DNA from: Ligustrum vulgare
Taxonomy: Eukaryota > Streptophyta > Magnoliopsida > Lamiales > Oleaceae
Length of the DNA stretch: 64,000 nucleotides
Assembly (NCBI GenBank): GCA_963555705.1
Contig: OY743183.1
Location: 48,783,466 to 48,847,465, forward strand
Direction: 5' to 3'
Positions within the stretch are counted from its first letter, which is position 1. Each line of letters begins with the position of its first letter. Made by a program: the position numbers and the translations under genes. Shown one piece after another: positions 1-11,289 of the stretch. The notes under the pieces are model-generated. The model made no database searches and was not told where the DNA came from. It saw only the letters and a list, made by a program, of their open reading frames with translations.

Positions 1-30
1 CCGCGACCATCAAAGTAGTGTTGCGGGTTG

Positions 31-2421
31 TATAGCGACCAAGAATTTTCCCACATTAAATAATTATTTTAAAATTATGAAAATCTTGCTGTTGCGATCT
101 CACCCATTTTAAATTTAAAGTTACGACGTATTCGTCTAGCCAAGTCGAGAAATGTCAAGTCCATTCGATTTTAATTAAAACCCGAATTTCTAAAATTATA
201 TTATTTTAATTATTAATTTAAATTATTCTTTTCAAAATCGTTTTAAATTCCAAATTACGTCAAGCTCATTTTATCAGATCCATTTTCCTACTCAGTTGAT
301 TCACGCGTATTATTTTTCTCAAATTCCGTGTATTGCTTGTCAAGGTTTCCATACTACCCTTACATCAACCCATACCTCTACCAACTACATCCAATCCCAT
401 ACCCTATCAATTCTCATACTCTACACCACCAACCCCTCCAAACTCACTTCTCAGCATCATCATCGCCATCATCTCTCCCTCGGCACAAACCAACACTGAG
501 TTCCAACAAGCAGCTTCCATCAACCATTCAGCCTCAGACTCTGATTTTCCAGCCCCTCACACAGCCAGGTAACCTCCTCTCCACCTCCTCTGTTTGAGTT
601 CCATTTCAGAACCTCAGGCTGCCAATTTCAATAGCACAACAGAATCACCATCCAACCTACAATGACCACCTCCTTCATCATCATCACCCACGAAACCAAT
701 GCACCATCACCTCAACCAAACTACTATTTTTTCCATAATCTTGAACATCACCAGCATCATCGCTATTGAGCACCACCAGCCCACTGCCAAGAGCCCAAAC
801 TGCCACCACTGCCACCTCCAACTCACCTCCATCATCACCACCAAATCAACCCAAAGTCATCACCTTGGCCACCCAAGGCAGTCGCAAGCCACTGCGCATT
901 TCTATTTCCCCATTTTTGAGCTCCAATCTCAACCCAAATCAAACCCAAAAATCAAGAACTAAGTTAATCCAAGCACTTACCTCAACCACCGCTCTTACAG
1001 TCGGAAAATTGCAACCTCCATATTCGTTTTGCACCTCGATTTTTACACCCAATCTCGCACCAAACTCGCGCAAACCTGAACCCCTCCTTGGCTGCCTCTC
1101 GCCGCCACCTTGCGGCGGCGCTCCGCCGGCCAATCGCTGGTTGTGGCGCCGAGTTGGAAGAGGGGCCTTGCCGCCCCTGCTCTCTCTTAGATTGAGAGAG
1201 AGATAGATTTGTGTATATGTATATAATTGTATATATTAAACTTTTGTGAAATTTGCAGCTTAGCCCCAAGTTTGTAAAATGATTTAATTCAGCCCTTATA
1301 GTTTTAAAACTAATCATTTCAGCCCTTAAGTTTTTAAATGATTTTAATCAGTCCATTCATTTTAAAATCAATTATTTCAAGCCTTACAATTTAATATTCA
1401 TTTTGAACTTCAACCCAAGTTTTGAAAATTTACATTTTAGTCCCCCAAATTTAAAAGTGTTCATTTTAGTCCCCCCTACTTTCAAATCATCAATTTCAGT
1501 CCCCAAATTGTAAGTTATAATTTTTAAACTATAATTTTTAAAAGACTAATTTAACTTATTTTTCCAATTGGCTAGACGAGGCGTACGGAGATTTAAAAGA
1601 TTGAAGTCAATTCCCGCTCGATTTTGCACTCGTTGAATTTAAGGTAGACTCGCCCCTATTAATTGATTTAAATTATGATTGCATGTGAATGTTTATGTTA
1701 TGTGACTTATGTGAAAGTCATTTTTTATGAAAAGAAACAAGAATATATTTCTTTGGAAATATTTATGTTGTTATGCTTGTCTATACTTTTATGTATGAGA
1801 AAAAAATAAGAGAATGTCTTGCAAGATAAATGATGATGTTATGCATAACTTAAGTGCCTTATGTGCACGAGAAGAAAGAGCAACCCACACCCTATGATTT
1901 TTAAAGAGCCTATGATTTTCAAAGAGAAGCCATGTGCTTTAATGCACTAGAAGAGCAACCCACACCCTATGATTTCTAAAGAGCCTGCATTTACGTGTTC
2001 AATTATATTGTAAATTAATTAATTGGTTATGAGTCTACTTAGTATTTCTATGAAATGTCCATGTCTATTTTAATAATATTTGCAGATTTCGGAGAGGGTG
2101 GTAAGTGATGAATGATTGTGGCAATAGTCGTTAAATAATTGAGAATCTTATTTTGATGATCTGTATTTCTAAACGTTGGTTATTTTTTAGATTTTAAATT
2201 ATTTGAGAAATTATGATATTGCCAAATGTTTTGTATTATTAATGTCTCGATTAGTTATTTTGAATTGTTTCATAAATTTTTTCAAGTTTTATCGACCATT
2301 ACAATTTATTTAATGTTGCCGAAAAATGAATTTCAGTTATTTCTTCCGCTAGAATATTATTTTAAAGTTTAGACTAGAAAATGACGTAGTGAACCGAGTA
2401 TTTAGAACTCGGGGCGCTACA
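31..2421 (+). mobile_element. Solo LTR, TGTAGCG/CGCTACA family, older copy
   Basis: The segment begins TATAGCGACC (a decayed TGTAGCG end) and ends GGGGCGCTACA. It is flanked by a perfect 5-bp duplication GGTTG at 26-30 and 2422-2426. Ends and internal landmarks (TTCGTCTAGCCAAGTC near the start, a C/A-rich CACCATCATC stretch, a run of degenerate 'cagtccctaagttttaa' repeats at about 1255-1510, and a GTACGGAGATTTAAAG block) are shared with the LTRs of the complete element at 11290-21015. There is no internal region, so this is a solo LTR left by LTR-LTR recombination. Short ORFs inside it are compositional. Confidence 0.88.
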
Positions 2422-2529
2422 GGTTGGGCCCTTAAATTGCCCAACATGACCAACTCACCAAGTTGGGAAAATTGAGAGAAATTATGGAAAACAATCTATA
2501 ATTACATCATTCTTACATGAAAATGCAAG

Positions 2530-2665
2530 TAAGCATGTTAAGATTACTCGAGTAGTTCTTCTATAATTTGATTATTTGAATACTTTCCAACTCGAAATAA
2601 GCATGTTAAGATTACCCGAGTAGTTCTTCTATAATTTGATTATTTGAATACTTTCCAACTCGAAA
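2530..2665. repeat. 68-bp tandem duplication
   Basis: Two head-to-tail 68-bp units, 2530-2597 and 2598-2665, differ at one base (ATTACTCGAG versus ATTACCCGAG). They lie just upstream of the copia gag fragment and may be part of its leader. Confidence 0.9.
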
Positions 2666-2822
2666 GCCATGGCCAAAACCCACTCCGCAACCAATTCCTG
2701 GTTCAAGGTTCTTCGCTTCCACTTTTCTCAACTGAAGATAGGATCAACATGGAAAAAAAAATGATTTCTTATTTATTTACAAAAATGTCTCTCAATCCCT
2801 TACCGAAGATACTGAAAGAAAC

Positions 2823-4053
2823 ACGCTAAATGGAGATAATTATCATGATTGGAAATGCAACTTAATGATCGTACTTAATGCTGATAACATTGAATTTGTG
2901 CTCGATGAGAAATGTCCTGTACAACCTACTATTAACGCCCCTAAATCCCAAAAGGACAATTATGATAAGTGGATAAAAGCTAATAAGATGGCGTGCTTCT
3001 ACATTAATGCATCTATGAATAATGTATTGCAGCAAAAACATGACTACTTTGGCTCCTCCTATGACATAATGGAAAGCTTTCAAGGGATGTTTGGGAAGAA
3101 AGGGAGACAAGATCGTTTTGAAACAATCTGTGCCCTTCAGAACATACTCATGAAACTAGGGACGCCAGTTAAGAGACACGTGATGACCATGATTGCATTA
3201 TTTAACCAGGTAGAAGTCCTTGGGGCTAAAATTGACAAGGAAACTCAACAAGACATGGTGCTTAATTCTGTGACTGGTTTGTTCTCACAGTTCAAGATAG
3301 ATTATCATATGCACAAACTTGACATGTTGTTGAGCGAGTTAATGAATCAGCTTCATCGCATGAAATTGGGTCTGAAAGATAAAGGTGGTCAAGTAATAAT
3401 TGCTACAGGTGGTGTTTCTAAGCTTAAAGTGAAACTAAGGGCAAGAAGAGAAAGTGTTCCACCAATGCAGGCACTAACGTTGGAATAGATAAGCAACCTA
3501 AAGGCAAATGCTTCAACTGTGGCGATAAGAGACATTGGAATAAGGATTGTACTAAGCCTAAAAAGGTGTGTACAGGTGAATCTTTCATTGCTGAGTCATG
3601 TTTAGTGGTTGATTCTAAATTATACTGGATTGTAGATTCTGGAGTTACTAATCATATATGCATTGATGTGCAGGTTTTACAGGAAACCAAAAACCTCAGC
3701 AAAAGTGATTTTCAAATCACTATTGGTACATGAGATATAGTTGCAGCATTAGCAGTAGGAACATTTTATTTTAATTTTGGCAGTGGTAGGACTTTGATTT
3801 TGCAAGACTATTATTATATTCTGCAAATGAAGCGAAATTTGATTTCTGTTTGAAGACCTTATGAACATGGATATTACATTGATTCTACATCTTCTGGAAT
3901 TAATATTTGTCGTAATAATGCTCGTATTTGTGCTGGATATTTATCTAATCGTCTTTACATACTCAAAGCTACTACACATGAAAATTATATAACTGTCGCT
4001 GAAAAACAAGCGTCGCCTCAAACTAATAAGACATATTTGACATCTAAGACTTG
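2823..4053 (+). pseudogene. Ty1/copia gag-protease fragment, decayed
   Basis: The reading LNGDNYHDWK at about 2830-2862 is the usual start of a copia-type gag (UBN2-like) domain and continues in an open frame to 3488. The zinc knuckle CFNCGDKRHWNKDC (C-X2-C-X4-H-X4-C) is encoded at 3509-3550 in a different frame, so a frameshift lies near 3450-3500. The aspartic protease motif follows as WIVDSGVTNH (DSG at 3635-3643, with V where A is usual). In-frame stops occur in the next 300 bp, and recognisable sequence ends near 4053. Integrase, reverse transcriptase and RNase H are absent and no LTR was found for it. It is a dead, truncated retrotransposon that cannot supply functions to neighbours. 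Confidence 0.85.
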
Positions 4054-4512
4054 AACACATTAAACTGAATTTTTGATATGTTGTAGACCACATTACATAC
4101 TTTTATGTGTCCGAATATGGCTCGAAAAAATTTCAATTTTTCATGGCGATGTCGAGGGTTGAAAATGGGTGGTTGGCTATATCAAAACTAATTCAAACTT
4201 GTGTATAACTTTAGTTTGGGATTGTTTATAAAGTTGCCTATGATTGCTTATAAATTTGATGCTTCTAATATACTTGTTTCGTTCTTTCGAGAACAAAACA
4301 ATTGGAAAACATCGAAATCAAGATTGGAACAAGTGAAACCATCCAAGTCTACATTCAAAGGGAAGCTTCAAATTGAAGAATTTGTACCCTCAAACCCGAG
4401 AAGTACTTGAACCCCTCTTTTCTGTGCTTTGTCTATTTGTAATTGTGAACGAACTTTGACTTTATCTAACCAACTGTAATTTTCCTAATGGGGTGGGTGG
4501 GATGTGGGATGT

Positions 4513-4590
<78 letters not shown>

Positions 4591-5437
4591 GTTGCAGTGA
4601 AATTTGCAACTAAATTTGTAATTGGGACTAAATTGTGACTTTGTGTGACCAACTGTGACTCTGGGTGGAGTAGATGAGGTGGGTGGTGTCGGTGGGTGCA
4701 AGGGTGGGGATGAAAATATTAAGTGTGGGTGGTGTTTGGTTAAAATTATTTTACCTTTAATTTAGGATATAATAGATAATTATTTTTATCTAATATTAAA
4801 TTTATTTATTATTATTAACACCTAATTTTTAAAAAGAAATCTTAAGTTTGTTAACTTTAAAAATTGATAGTTTTAGGTTTGTAGTTATGTGTTTTTCCCA
4901 ACATTTAATGCTCATGATTTCATGATGGGTTGGCCCCTTGGATAAGTCTACTAAGGCAGCCGGCTTGGGCATAATAAAAGGGGGGGCGGAATACATAAAT
5001 CAGGTTGTTTTAAAATCACATTTCATAATTGGAAAACAACTTATATTCTTTTTAAGTATTAGGTCTAATTACATATAAAATTATAAATACATAAATAAAT
5101 AAACAAATATATATGGTAATTACAATAACTCCTTCAATCACGCATTACAGCTTTCAGCACCCAAACCCAATTCAACCTATAAATTCAGAGTCAGCGTTGC
5201 CCAGAATTAGACCGATGCCTCATCACCGTCAACGCCACACCATGACCACCATGATCAATTCCCTTCACCATCTCCAACACATCAATGTGACATGATACAT
5301 AAGGGGATTTGAGAATGAAGAAAACGTGACCTGATACCGAATTACAACTGCCATTTAGACTTCACCGTCGTTGCCTCACACAACCATCATCACAAACTAA
5401 CATGTAAGCACTGTAATTGAACGAGAAACTTGAGAAA
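4054..5437. other. Intergenic, no recognisable gene
   Basis: AT-rich sequence with no convincing coding frame. It holds the GT/GA microsatellite listed separately and a G/T-rich stretch at 4490-4735. A short open frame at 4201-4410 has no motif I recognise and may be LTR debris. Confidence 0.5.
4510..4586. repeat. Compound microsatellite (GT)n(GA)n
   Basis: About 14 GT units run directly into about 24 GA units. The apparent Ser/Leu- and Thr/His-rich ORF on the minus strand is this repeat in translation. Confidence 0.95.
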
Positions 5438-5590
5438 ATGTGCTTGTGACCTGAAAAACAAAAGTGTGACCTGAGTGTTTGTGACGATGACCTAACAAAA
5501 CTAAACATGTGACTTAGGAATTGAATGTGTGACTTGAGTAATGAACGTGTGACTTCAGGGATTAACGTGTGACCTGAAAAAATTGTAACC
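5438..5590. repeat. Degenerate GTGTGACCTGA tandem repeat
   Basis: The core GTGTGAC(C/T)TGA recurs about six times at roughly 20-35 bp spacing, separated by A-rich linkers. Units are diverged. No function is apparent. Confidence 0.7.
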
Positions 5591-6625
5591 ACACCATCTC
5601 AGCCGCCACTCCCATCCCCATTGTAGCCTTACCAAACCACCACCCAGACTGCCCCACCAAAGCCACCACAACCAGTCACCACCGAATAGTAGAAATATAA
5701 AAAATCGGTGCCTCAGGAGAAAAGAAATAGAAATCATCGCCACCGCTACCAACCATCATCTTCCCAGCCCAACCGACCACAACCATCACCACCATGAAAT
5801 CTGTAATTCTCACTAGCAGCAATAGTGCAAGAAGTAGCGGCAATGTGTGATGTCGCTTCATTACACCGGCAACATCACCTTGATTGTGACTAGAATAGTC
5901 ACCTGAGTGGGTGGTTTGAGGTGTTGGAGTGATGTTGCCGTCGGGGGCTCTTCTCCGTCCTGAGCAATGGCGAGATGTTGTGGGAAGAAGAGAGCAATTT
6001 ACAGTAGGTTTCTTCTTCCTCTTCTTCAGCGTGTGCAGTGGCGAAAGGGTGTGGATCTTCAGCTATGCAACGGTGGAAGGCGGATTTTAGAGGCGAGTTT
6101 TGTGAGTGTGGCGCTATGTGTTCTCTTTTGGGATCAGGTCAGAGGTGTTTTGATTGAATTGGAGTTTATGGTATAAATGGAAGGTGGGGCTAGGTAGTTG
6201 GGGGTGAGGTTTAGGTGGGTTTAAATAAATTTAATTATTATTTTTTAAAAAGTTAATTATAACCTAATTTGTGAAGAATTAAGGATTAAATATGAGTTTT
6301 GATTTTGAATGTTCAAATACCTTAGGAGCTGTAATTTACTCAAAAAAAAATGTTGGTCCAAAACACACCTAATTAAAGAATCCACAAACATGACCCAACT
6401 AAAAGACCACCATCTTAACAACTTAACCTAGTTTACTCTCAATCAATTCTCCATGTAAAGCTGTGCTCCCACTCCGCCACTCACAAAACATAGACACAGT
6501 CACAGTTGAGCTCTAAGCCCTTTCGACGGTAGGAACCATGAACTGGAGTAAGATTCCATTCTCAAATTTCCATTTTTAATATTTCTTCCTCATTCTTGTT
6601 TTTTCAAACTTCAAATTTGAAAGAT
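5591..6625. other. Intergenic, no recognisable gene
   Basis: Begins with a CCACCA-rich stretch (5590-5870). A 69-codon frame at 5967-6176 has no recognised domain. At 6538 an ATG lies in good context and is soon followed by a donor-like GTAAG. This could be the first exon of a gene whose remainder was not found, because the MITE at 6629 and the hAT at 8097 interrupt the region. Confidence 0.4.
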
Positions 6626-6628
6626 TAA

Positions 6629-7708
6629 GGCTGCATTCTCTTTGACATCTTCCAGCTGTTTTCCGTTTTCCATTTTCGAAAATGCGAAAAACGCGTTCTC
6701 TTGCCCCGTTTTCGGGAAAAATTTTCGAAAATGTTTTCAAATTTTATAAAGAAAATGGAAAACGTGAAAATAACGTTTTTCGCGTTTTCCAAAAATTATA
6801 CCTATTAAGTGGAAAACGCGTGTTTTCCACGTTTTCTACTTAAAAAAAATTAAAATAATCAAAAAAATTTGAAATTGGTTAAAATTTGAAATTTTTAATT
6901 ACATTATTGGTCCCTAATTTTCAAAACTTGTCATTTTAATCCTCATATTTTGAAATTTCTTTCGAAAATACCCTAATGTATTTGCAACTTAGGTCACTCA
7001 ACTTCAGATTTTCTTGCGCATTAGTTCGCAAATTTTACTTTTCTTTCAATTTAGTCCTTCTCATATTTACTTTATAAGCCATTGTCTTCAAACATATATA
7101 ACTTTTGATATACAACTCCGAATCGCACTCTGTGTTTTGCGTCGAACTCCAAATTCAACCATCTTTTTAATTATTAAAAATTTCTTTTCTACTTTTGTAT
7201 TATAGACACTTATTTTGTAAGAACGTCATTAATTAACGTAAATTAATTTTTGCAAATTTTATTAAAACTTAAATTTTAAACATTATTAGTGCTTACTGGA
7301 AGGATGTATATATATAAAGTATTAAATGGAACGATTACTTTAGAAGGAAAAATTACTACCCAAATGTGGAATGATTACTTTAGAAGGGCAACATGAATTT
7401 CTGAACTTTTTTTGGCATAACCAAATTGTGTGATTGAGGCTATTTCATTTATTTTTGTTGTGCAACTCAAATATGACATTTTTATTTCATTTATATTCAC
7501 AGACAATATAATTACAAGTATACAGAAATAATTTTCTTCAAAATTTTAAACAGAACGTGTTTTCCAATTTTTCATTTTCGAAGACAGTTTTCAGAAATAA
7601 CAAACCAAAAGCGTTTTCAGTAATTTCGAAAAAAGTCACAGAAAATGGAAAACAGAAAATATTTTCGAAAATAAAAACAGAAAAGTGAAACATAAAGAGA
7701 ACGCAACC
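6629..7708. mobile_element. Non-autonomous PIF/Harbinger-type element, 1.08 kb
   Basis: The left end reads GGCTGCATTCTCTTT and the right end, reverse-complemented, GGTTGCGTTCTCTTT: a 15-bp terminal inverted repeat with two mismatches. It is flanked by TAA at 6626-6628 and 7709-7711, the 3-bp target duplication of PIF/Harbinger. Subterminal regions are rich in TTTTCGAAAA-like motifs in both orientations. No transposase is encoded. The ends resemble those of the autonomous-type element at 9778-30693, which may have mobilised it. Confidence 0.85.
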
Positions 7709-7711
7709 TAA

Positions 7712-8088
7712 AGTTTCAGAATCGTTTGAAAATAAGTCACCTGTTCTGCTCTGCGCCCTGCGGCTTCCGAGTTCCGGCTGCCGATTAACGTTCTATCGAC
7801 TGCCTGGCTGTAAGTGAATTTGAAAGTTCAAATTTTGGGTCAGTTATTTAAAGTTTAAACTCCCTGAAACATGTACCAAAACAAGGTTTAGGATATATTA
7901 AACTTGCTCAATCTCATGTTTTATTTTGTTTCTATTTCGAGTTAGTCATATCTATGATTCTGATGTAAATCACCTCACTTCTCCAATAGCAAGAAGCAGT
8001 TGACCCATGAAAAATGCAAACATAACCACAATATAGAAGATCCAACACGATGATGTATTAACTAGTTCAAACATAAAACCGCCATGAA
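7712..8088. other. Intergenic, no recognisable gene
   Basis: Flank between the Harbinger-type and hAT-type elements. A short GC-richer stretch at 7745-7810 followed by GTAAGT may be an exon remnant, but no product is recognisable. Confidence 0.35.
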
Positions 8089-8096
8089 CTTTCAAT

Positions 8097-8959
8097 CAGG
8101 TGTGGGCACGGTCTGGTTCCTAAAGGAACCGAGCTGAACCAAGTATCAATGGGAATCTTAGTAATGGAACCATTGGTTTCAAATTTGATTATGGAACCGA
8201 ACCGGAACCGAACCATTGATTTCGGCTCGATTCGGTCCGGTTCTTTACATTGAAAATGTTAAAATAAAATGTCTTATTTTATTCAAAAATAAAATATTCT
8301 TTAGTATTAAAAATTAGAAGTTGCCTGTGATTGATAATAGAAGCTGCCTTCACTTTTAATGTAACACGCAATGGCATAATATTAAAAAATGTCACATGCC
8401 ATATTGCACCTACTTTACAAACTACAAAGATTAAAAATAAAACAGAAAACTATGCATGCTTGGACTAAGAAATAATTAAAGAAATTAAGTAATTTATATT
8501 TGGTAATTAAAGAAATTAAGGAATTTGTATTTGGTAATTAAAGAAATAATTAGGTAGTGCTGACGGACTTGGTTTGGTAATTGGTATTTGGGAATTGATA
8601 GGTAATAGGTTAATTGATTTGATTATAAGAAACTAAAAAATAATTAAAGAAGTAAAGAAGAAGAAGAAGGAATTTGTTGTAGATAAAGAAGGAAACAAAA
8701 CCCTAAATTGGAGGAAGACAGAAGATGTGAATCATGATCTTTTAATATTTTACCAAAAAATAATAAATAAAAAAAATTAAACAACCAATCTGAGAATCAA
8801 ATTAAATTTCGGTTCTAAAAAAAGAACCGAGAACCAGACCAGAACCATTCGATTCCTACCAATAAGTCCCAAAATTGATTTATTCTTTGATCGAACTCAA
8901 TCCGGACCGATCGGTTTCGATCCGATTCCACTGATTTCGGGAAAAAATGCCCACTCTTA
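8097..8959. mobile_element. Non-autonomous hAT-type element, 0.86 kb
   Basis: The left end reads CAGGTGTGGGCA and the right end, reverse-complemented, TAAGAGTGGGCA, close to the plant hAT terminal repeat. The flanking 8-bp duplication is CTTTCAAT (8089-8096) against CTTACAAT (8960-8967), 7 of 8 matching. Subterminal regions carry many GGTTC/GAACC motifs in both orientations, as hAT elements do for transposase binding. The interior is AT-rich without coding capacity. Confidence 0.8.
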
Positions 8960-8967
8960 CTTACAAT

Positions 8968-9424
8968 CAAGCAAACTATAGATTTACATGTTATGAAAAT
9001 CTCCCAGACAAAATAAAACAATGTGTAATATAGAAACGTGAAGTATAACATTTTTATATGAATTTTAGGTACTCTCCACTTTAGGTTTAAATAAACTCTC
9101 GAAGTTCATGATTTTCATCTTTCTTCAATCAATAGCTACTAATCTAGAGAGAGAGAGGTTTTTTAATTGTGCCCAATTGTTAGCCCATATACACCGCAGT
9201 TTGGGATAAGGGAAAGAGGAGCACACCATTATAATAAAATATGCATAAATTACAATTCAATTTTTTTAAACACATAATAATAATAATAATTACTACAATA
9301 TTAAAGTATAATTGATATCTAAAAACAAACTTCACTCCTAAACTAAAAAAATAAACTATTATTTATTTTGATATTAAATAATACTTTTATGTCAAGTAAA
9401 ACCCATTTAACCTTTCAAAAACAC
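8968..9424. other. Intergenic, nothing recognised
   Basis: AT-rich DNA between the hAT element and the MITE that opens the nested cluster. No ORF or motif of note. Confidence 0.5.
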
Positions 9425-9849
9425 TTAAGTCGCGTTTGATAGCGGGAGTGGAATTTGAGTGGAAAGAAAATTAATTTCAAGAAATTGAATTCCAGGGACT
9501 TAAATTCTCGAGAATTGGAATTTTAATGTGTTTTATTTGTTTAATTTTCTAAGTAAAAAAAGTGAAAAATTTTCAACTTTGTTGTTTGTGACATTATTTT
9601 TCCTGACAAATAAAACAAAATTTAGCTATTTTAATCAAAATAATTTTTTTTTAATTTTTTTTACACATTTGTACTTGATAATAATAAATTTAATTTTTTG
9701 AAAAAAATAAATCAATTAACAACAATAAAAATGATCAAACGTGATGAAAATGGTTAAAAGTTTTACCTGGAAAATAAGGTCTCGTTCTCTTTACTGTTTT
9801 CAGCCCGTTTTAAGTTTTAGTTTTTTGGAAATATCAAAAACGCGTTCAC

Positions 9850-10806
9850 TTTGTCCATTTCCAGAAATTCGTTTTCCAAAACAAAAAAAAATACAAAAAA
9901 AAAAAAACTCAAAACGAGTTTATCACATTTTGGCCATTTTGGATTAAAAGTCCAAAACGCGCGTTTTGGACATTATTGTTACTGTTCACTGGCAGAAAGG
10001 GACTTTTTTCTCTCTCCAGCAAAACGTCCGGGCCTTTCCTTCCCCTTCCAACATTGTAAACCTGCCTTCGTCTCCCACCGTCTCCGTTGCCGACGACACT
10101 GCTTCCGACGATCGACGCCGCAGCTGTCGAAGACCCACAACCCCACTGCCGACGACTTCATTACCGACATCTTAGGTTATCTCTATTTCTCTCACTTTTC
10201 TTGTATGTACAGTTCAAATTTTTTGTTCCTTGTAGATCTACCGATTTCTTTTGAAATTTTTTGAACTTAGAGCATATTCGAGTCTCGATCTATATATATA
10301 TATATATAGACACACATACATATACACAGGGAGTAGTGGCCGGCTGCCACTGCTCCACTTCTATATATATAGCAGTGGCCGGCTATATATATATATTGTA
10401 ATTCTTATTTAATTTGTCCATGATCACCTTATAACTTAATTTGGAAAAAATAATGATGCTGGCTAGATGGTGTAAATCAAGTGCAGAAGGTTGCAATGAT
10501 AATTGAGTTTTTTAGCTGAAAATAGGAAAAATGCAAGTTGGTTATTTCTTGTGCTGACAGACTTACCAGGGGAAGGGTGGGGTTTTGGTTGTTTGGGGGG
10601 GGGGGGGTGTTGTCATAATTTTTCACCCAAAGTACTTGTGTATTTCCGTGTAGGAATTCAAATGTTGATTTATTATCTTATTTAAATTGTGTGTTTTTAT
10701 TATTAAAAATAAAGAATACTCTCCATGTGACAATGAAGTGTTCTTAGAATTCAAGTTTTACGGGATTTCATTTCATCAAATGAACGGTGGGATTTCATTT
10801 CATCAC

Positions 10807-10840
<34 letters not shown>

Positions 10841-11178
10841 CCTTTTAATTTTTTCATTTTTTGGTAAATTTGAGACAATTTCTAAAGTTTGAAGTTATTA
10901 TATTATTTTGTCATTCATTTACATACTTTGATATGCATTGTTTTGTTACAAGACATTGTCAGAATCATTGTAGTACCTACCAAAATTGAGAAAATGCTGG
11001 AATCGTTTTGGAATCTTGAAAGATGTAAAATACGTTGCATACATTCAAATAGCTTGTAAATTAGTCGTTATGTTATAAACATAATCCAACACAGGGATGG
11101 ATGCATTTGTACTTATTCATGTTTTTTAGTCAGTGGAATTAGCTCACTTTCAGTAAGGTAATCAGGAGACTGTGTAAT
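9850..11178. other. 5' non-coding part of the PIF/Harbinger element
   Basis: Contains the GC-richer leader (9990-10170) and a splice-donor-like GTTATC near 10174, then AT-rich sequence. There is a TA-rich stretch with two AGTGGCCGGCT motifs (10283-10402), a G run (10597-10608) and a (TG)n microsatellite (10808-10839). It looks like leader and intron rather than coding sequence. Confidence 0.5.
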
Positions 11179-11289
11179 TGTAACACCCCAAGTTCAAAAT
11201 CTTAAACCTAGGCGTGTTAACTTTTCTTTACTTAAATGCGGAAAAGAAATCATTTAAAATCTCAACATTTTCATTTTTTATTATGAAAT

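Noticed and set aside
939..1317. Minus-strand glycine/arginine-rich ORFs
   Set aside because: Caused by the short GC-rich patch inside the solo LTR and not preserved in related LTRs.
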